From NCBI GenBank assembly GCA_009881125.1, contig WXFH01000011.1, positions 21,700-85,699 on the forward strand: a stretch of DNA of 64,000 nt. Reading direction: 5' to 3'. Made by a program: the position numbers and the translations under genes. Of this stretch, positions 60,632 to 64,000 are shown in pieces. The stretch comes from Acidaminobacter sp. GTDB lineage: Bacteria; Bacillota_A; Clostridia; Peptostreptococcales; Acidaminobacteraceae. Every line of letters begins with the position of its first letter. Position 1 is the stretch's first letter. Under the pieces are notes generated by a model that was not told where the DNA came from, did not search any database, and worked only from the letters and a program-made list of their open reading frames with translations.

Positions 60632-61732
60632 TCAAATTCGCGCCTCAATCAGCAGGTCATCTCCTATTTCGACGGCCTTCATCCCTTTCAGGCGAACCGC
60701 ATTCTCGAGAACCTCTATACCGCTTCCGCCTACCGGGGTCGGCGCATTCTGCCCTCCCAGGATCTTGGGCGCTATAAACATCAGAACTTTGTCCACGATT
60801 TTGCTTTCCAGGGCTGAGGCATTCAGCGTCGCGCCGCCTTCCAGAAGCAGACTGTCAATGCCCTGCTCTCCAAGGACAAACATGAGATAGTCCAGGTCGA
60901 CCTTACCGTCCTTTTGAGGCGTAATGATCAGCTTTACGCCCGGCATGGACTGAAGCGCGGTTGCCTTTTCACTGTCCGCACGGTCTGTGGTCGCGATCAG
61001 GGTCGGCGCGTCTGAGTCCAGATGCAGTATTTTGGCGTTCAGCGGAATCTTCAGGGTCGAATCCACCACAACCCTGATTGGATCTCTGCCCTGCTTGCCT
61101 TTCAGCCTCGTGGTCAGCTTAGGGTCATCCTTGAGGACCGTTCCAATGCCCACCATGATAGCCTTCAGTTCGTGACGAAGCTGATGCACATATTCCCTGG
61201 CAGCCTCAGAGGTAATCCATTGTGATTCACCGGTGACCGTGGCTATCTTTCCATCCAGGGTCATGGCTGCCTTCATGACGCAGAAAGGCTTTTTAGTGGT
61301 GATGTATTTGATGAAGACTTCATTGAGGGCTTTTGCTTTTTCTTCCAGCAGTCCCACTTCGACCTCAATGCCCTGTTTTCTCAGCATCTGGATGCCCCTG
61401 CCTGCGACAAGGGGATTCGGATCCTCCATAGCAATATAGACTTTTGAGAAGCGGTTCTCAATCAGCTTTAAGGCGCAAGGCGGGGTTTTGCCATAGTGGG
61501 AGCACGGCTCCAGGGTGACATAGATTTCAGCGCCCTCAACAGACTCAGACGCATTCTCAATGGCATTCACCTCTGCGTGAGGCCCGCCGTACATGGCATG
61601 ATACCCTTCACCAATAACCCTGCCCTCTTTGACGATAACCGCTCCGACCAAAGGATTCGGGCTGGTCCTTCCCGCCCCGAGTTTTGCCAGCTCAAGCGCA
61701 CGCTGCATGTGCTGAATATGATAGGCGTTCAT
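60632..61732 (-). CDS. ribD: Bifunctional pyrimidine deaminase/reductase
   Basis: 366 residues. The N-terminal zinc deaminase (GGPHAEVNAIENA, TLEPCSHYGKTPPC) and the C-terminal NADPH reductase (KAAMTLDGKIATVTGESQWITS, LLLEGGATLNAS) are both complete. It performs steps two and three of riboflavin synthesis. The ATG at 61732 follows GAGGAGG. It is the first gene of ribD-ribE-ribBA-ribH, controlled by the FMN riboswitch. Confidence 0.97.
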   Translation of the reverse strand: MNAYHIQHMQRALELAKLGAGRTSPNPLVGAVIVKEGRVIGEGYHAMYGGPHAEVNAIENASESVEGAEIYVTLEPCSHYGKTPPCALKLIENRFSKVYIAMEDPNPLVAGRGIQMLRKQGIEVEVGLLEEKAKALNEVFIKYITTKKPFCVMKAAMTLDGKIATVTGESQWITSEAAREYVHQLRHELKAIMVGIGTVLKDDPKLTTRLKGKQGRDPIRVVVDSTLKIPLNAKILHLDSDAPTLIATTDRADSEKATALQSMPGVKLIITPQKDGKVDLDYLMFVLGEQGIDSLLLEGGATLNASALESKIVDKVLMFIAPKILGGQNAPTPVGGSGIEVLENAVRLKGMKAVEIGDDLLIEARI

Positions 61733-61754
61733 CAGTGTTCCCTCCTCTTTAAAT

Positions 61755-61797
61755 GAAACTGGGGGTCGATAGGCGCTAGCCGCTGACACCGAGTTTC
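61755..61797. repeat. Dispersed palindromic repeat (long form)
   Basis: GAAACT and AGTTTC ends around GATAGGCGCTAGCCGCTGACACC, the same unit as at 21242 and 21301. It lies between the riboswitch terminator and ribD. Confidence 0.85.
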
Positions 61798-61824
61798 TTC
61801 CCCAACTTCAGCTTTTTTTGAAAA

Positions 61825-61857
61825 TAAAAAACCCTGAAGCGTTGTTCTTCAGGGTTT
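61825..61857 (-). terminator. Riboswitch expression-platform terminator
   Basis: On the minus strand AAACCCTGAAG / CTTCAGGGTTT is followed by TTTATTTT, downstream of the RFN aptamer and upstream of ribD. FMN binding should favour this hairpin. A GCCGATGGTC repeat (61892-61908) lies between aptamer and terminator. Confidence 0.85.
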
Positions 61858-61911
61858 GACAATACAGCTTTGATCGAGGGTGCGGGGAAACAGCACCATC
61901 GGCAAAAAATC

Positions 61912-62026
61912 AATCTTCTTCCATCCAGACTTTACTGTCGGTTCTGGAATTGCACCAGATCAACCGCGGGAGCGGCTCGTGGACTGTACCACCGGTCGGG
62001 AATTTCACCCTGCCCTGAAGATGTTA
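61912..62026 (-). promoter_or_regulatory. FMN riboswitch (RFN element)
   Basis: On the minus strand the conserved RFN blocks run in order: ATCTTCAGGGCAGGGTGAAA, TTCCCGACCGGTGGTACAG, TCCACGAGCC, GGTTGATCTGGTGCAATTCC and CCGACAGTAAAGTCTGGATG, ending GAAGAAGAT. It represses the rib operon when FMN is plentiful. Confidence 0.96.
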
Positions 62027-62039
62027 TGAAATTATCCTA

Positions 62040-62068
62040 ATGATAATATGAATCAGTCATGTTGTCAA
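62040..62068 (-). promoter_or_regulatory. Sigma-A promoter of rib operon
   Basis: On the minus strand TTGACA (62063-62068), a 17-nt spacer and TATCAT (62040-62045), shortly upstream of the RFN element. Confidence 0.75.
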
Positions 62069-62121
62069 ATTAATATCATCTTCGAACAATTATAATGCTA
62101 TATCTTTCTGACCATTTAACT

Positions 62122-62751
62122 TTATGAATGGCTCAGCTCTGATTCGACCTGATGAAATATTTCTAACGCTGACTTTGTTCCAATTTCTGCAAGTTCATGT
62201 ACTTCTCTTTCAATTCGATTCTTTTGTTCTTGATCTTTCATGATCTTTGTATTAATTAAAACATTGAGTTTTGCACCCTGAAGTGCCGCCATACAAAATA
62301 TTACACCGACGCCGACATCACTGATCGCAAGTTTCGTACCTTTCTGCGCATATTCCCTATGAAACTCGATCGCCTCACAACAGCATCTTGCGATTTCCAG
62401 AGGCACCAGGGTAGCTTGAATCAAAGCACTCTGGAGTGCTTCATCCTTAGTTTTTCTCTCGTTGTCTGTAATGGCGGCCATGCCATATGCCTTAGAAAGA
62501 GGCAAAAAAACCTTTGCGTCTTCTTCAACAAGAAACTTCAGTCTTTCCAAAATCAAAGAGGATTTATTCTGCAATTCAATTAAATCCTGCTCAAAGGCTT
62601 GATATTTCTTTTTGCCGATGGTCAGGTTTCCCACCATCATCCCCAGCGCCATGCCCTGCGCACCGACATAGGCAGAAGCGCCGCCACCCCCCGGAACTGG
62701 CGATTTTGAGCTCAGCTCATCCAAAAATACGTTGCAACTGCTATCCAGCAT
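62122..62751 (-). CDS. fchA: Formimidoyltetrahydrofolate cyclodeaminase (copy 3)
   Basis: Third family member, 209 residues, with canonical motifs SPVPGGGGASAYVGAQGMAL, LTIGKKKYQAFE, SDVGVGVIFCMAAL and NVLINTKIM. It follows fhs and folD on the minus strand. It thus links formimino-THF from histidine to methenyl-THF, formyl-THF and formate with ATP synthesis. The start follows AGAGGTGGG. It is the copy most clearly placed in the one-carbon pathway. Confidence 0.93.
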   Translation of the reverse strand: MLDSSCNVFLDELSSKSPVPGGGGASAYVGAQGMALGMMVGNLTIGKKKYQAFEQDLIELQNKSSLILERLKFLVEEDAKVFLPLSKAYGMAAITDNERKTKDEALQSALIQATLVPLEIARCCCEAIEFHREYAQKGTKLAISDVGVGVIFCMAALQGAKLNVLINTKIMKDQEQKNRIEREVHELAEIGTKSALEIFHQVESELSHS

Positions 62752-62780
62752 CTTCCCACCTCTTTCGATTATTGATCTTC

Positions 62781-62820
62781 CATGCCATAGAGGCTGATGA
62801 GGGTCTGCCTCTATGGCATG
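62781..62820. other. Stem-loop between folD and fchA
   Basis: CATGCCATAGAGGC and GCCTCTATGGCATG form a perfect 14-bp stem with a 12-nt loop. It has no T-tract, so it is more likely an mRNA stability or processing site than a terminator. Confidence 0.6.
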
Positions 62821-62831
62821 AAATAGTCAAG

Positions 62832-63683
62832 CTAAGGGTTCATTCGTTCACAGGCAAGCACCACATTATTCAGCAGTACTGTCGTTGTAACAGCACCAAC
62901 GCCGCCAACTGCTGGTGTAATTGCCTGCACATGGTCCGCAACTGCTTCGAAGTCTACATCTCCACAGATCCTGCCCAATTCATCCACATTAATGCCAACG
63001 TCGATAACAACTGCGTCCTTTCGAAAATAACCAGCATCCATAAACTTGGCTTTTCCAACTGCAGCGATCACTACATCCGCGTTCGAAGTGACAGTGGCCA
63101 TGTCTTTAGTCTTGGAATGGCAAATCTGAACTGTTGCATGCTCATCCAGCAATAACATTGCGAGTGGTTTTCCGACGACGAGACTTCTGCCCACTACAGC
63201 AACCTTGGCACCCTGAATCGGTACTTCGTAAAATTTGAGAACTTCGACGGCCGCTTGAGCAGTACACGGTACGAAGCTTTTAGACCCGCCTTCGAACACA
63301 TGAACCAGATTGTCAGGCGACATGCAGTCAATGTCTTTACCCGGATGAATCAGTTTAATGATTTCTTCTTGATTAATTTGGGGTGGAAGCGGCCTGAAAA
63401 GCATGATGCCATGAACTCTGTCATCAATATTGGCTGCCCTTAAAACAGCTTTTAAGGTTTCTGCATTTGCGTCTGCTGATAGTGCTTCAACCTCAGCATT
63501 TATCCCTAGTGCCTTACAATTTTTCAATATCCCTTTTTCATACGAAAGATCATCTTCTCGCTCACCCACTCGAATGATCAACATTTTAGGGGTTATGCCC
63601 CTCATTTTGAGTTGGTCAATACGTTCGATCATGTCTGCCTTCATGTGCTGGGCAACAATTTTTCCGTCCAGAATTTTGCTCAT
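62832..63683 (-). CDS. folD: Methylene-THF dehydrogenase/methenyl-THF cyclohydrolase
   Basis: Interconverts methylene-, methenyl- and 10-formyl-THF. The 283 residues show the active-site region LSYEKGILKNCKALGI (Tyr and Lys), MLFRPLPPQINQEEIIKLIHPGKDIDC, and the cofactor-binding VVGRSLVVGKPLAMLLL, ending TPAVGGVGAVTT. AGGAGG precedes the ATG. It is 9 nt after the fhs stop, so the genes are in one operon. Confidence 0.96.
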   Translation of the reverse strand: MSKILDGKIVAQHMKADMIERIDQLKMRGITPKMLIIRVGEREDDLSYEKGILKNCKALGINAEVEALSADANAETLKAVLRAANIDDRVHGIMLFRPLPPQINQEEIIKLIHPGKDIDCMSPDNLVHVFEGGSKSFVPCTAQAAVEVLKFYEVPIQGAKVAVVGRSLVVGKPLAMLLLDEHATVQICHSKTKDMATVTSNADVVIAAVGKAKFMDAGYFRKDAVVIDVGINVDELGRICGDVDFEAVADHVQAITPAVGGVGAVTTTVLLNNVVLACERMNP

Positions 63684-63692
63684 AACAGCCTC

Positions 63693-64000
63693 CTAAAATA
63701 ACCCTACAATCTCTCCGCTTTCGAGGATGTCGATATGGTTCGCGGATGGTACCTTAGGCAGACCAGGCATTCTCATGATCTCCCCGGCAAGGGCTACCAG
63801 GAAGCCTGCGCCAACAGACGCCTTGACTTCGCGCACCGTAATCTTGAAGCCGCTTGGTCTTCCAAGCTTTGTTGGGTCATCTGTCAGAGAGTACTGGGTT
63901 TTAGCCATACAGATTGGGAGGTGGCCTACGCCGTCTTCTTCAAACTTCTTAATATCCTTAAGCGCTTTCGATGTAAACTCCACACCGTCTGCCCCGTAGA
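63693..64000 (-). CDS. fhs: Formate-tetrahydrofolate ligase, C-terminal part
   Basis: Only the last 102 or so codons are inside the window; the gene continues past the right edge. The frame reads YGADGVEFTSKALKDI, then PICMAKTQYSLTDDPTKLGR, VREVKASVGAGFLVALAGEI and MRMPGLPKVPSANHIDI, the diagnostic C-terminus of formyl-THF synthetase. Run in reverse it makes ATP and formate from formyl-THF, the energy step of histidine fermentation. An in-frame GTG inside the window is internal, not the start. Confidence 0.95.
   Translation of the reverse strand, partial: YGADGVEFTSKALKDIKKFEEDGVGHLPICMAKTQYSLTDDPTKLGRPSGFKITVREVKASVGAGFLVALAGEIMRMPGLPKVPSANHIDILESGEIVGLF

Noticed and set aside
62611..62623. 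GCCGATGGTC inside fchA copy 3 (and a near copy at 1571 in copy 1) as repeat insertions
   Set aside because: Both encode the conserved LTIGKK loop, so coding constraint explains the match.

Overview
The window reads as a chromosome segment of an anaerobic, amino-acid-fermenting Gram-positive bacterium (Bacillota, class Clostridia). The reasons are strong AAGGAGG-type ribosome-binding sites with frequent GTG and TTG starts, two T-box leaders, an RFN-type FMN riboswitch, sigma-54 control, an aldehyde:ferredoxin oxidoreductase, and a one-carbon route from histidine to formate. A relative of Acidaminobacter or Fusibacter would fit, but the genus is a guess. No rRNA, tRNA, prophage, CRISPR array or intact transposase was found. 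Non-coding repeats of several families are dense.

Layout. 0-5 kb: a minus-strand run of threonine dehydrogenase (tdh), glutamate formimidoyltransferase (ftcD), imidazolonepropionase (hutI), cyclodeaminase (fchA) and degV. 5-9.5 kb: an MgtC-like membrane protein, asnS behind an Asn T-box, an XRE-cupin regulator and a glutaminase. 9.7-12.7 kb: modABC behind a ModE-like palindrome, then greA. 12.7-19.5 kb: guanine deaminase, proC, a cyclase/kynurenine-formamidase-type hydrolase, a DUF1846 protein, a class V aminotransferase and an ECF S-component. 19.7-29.7 kb: the main histidine-degradation locus (hutH, second ftcD, fchA and hutI, and two tandem hutU copies). Each hutU has a consensus sigma-54 promoter and palindromic upstream sites, and a PAS-AAA-Fis sigma-54 activator lies just upstream. 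29.8-42.2 kb: an RNA helicase, a lipoprotein, a large secreted beta-propeller protein, a DUF1653-hydrolase fusion, folA, a drug/metabolite transporter, an Smr protein, corA, speD, kynureninase and marR. 42.4-50.6 kb: a Phe T-box ahead of phenylacetate-CoA ligase and an ACT protein, an orphan protein, a hydroxyacid dehydrogenase, glnA, and AOR with its ferredoxin. 50.9-57.9 kb: flavin reductase, a large XRE regulator, a UbiA prenyltransferase, an SsuABC-type transporter and a broken MntA/HepT pair. 58-64 kb: the ribDE-BA-H operon with its FMN riboswitch, then a third fchA, folD and the 3' end of fhs.

How the genes work together. HutH, HutU, HutI, FtcD, FchA, FolD and Fhs form a complete path from histidine through urocanate, imidazolonepropionate, formiminoglutamate and formimino-, methenyl- and formyl-tetrahydrofolate to formate with ATP gain. 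Glutaminase, glutamine synthetase and ProC handle the glutamate product. The sigma-54 activator and the TGTA-TACA palindromes probably switch the hutU promoters. Mo/W uptake by ModABC could feed the pterin enzyme AOR. The Phe T-box on phenylacetate-CoA ligase suggests an anabolic job for that enzyme: salvaging phenylacetate back to phenylalanine by reductive carboxylation.

The least explained items are: (i) the twin hutU/sigma-54 circuit; (ii) the Phe T-box-paaK-ACT unit; (iii) a hairpin element with changed stem arms and conserved flanks that truncates a hepT gene; (iv) the dispersed GTGTCAGACAC and GCCGATGGTC repeats; and (v) a 165-residue orphan that looks like a secretion ATPase without its P-loop.
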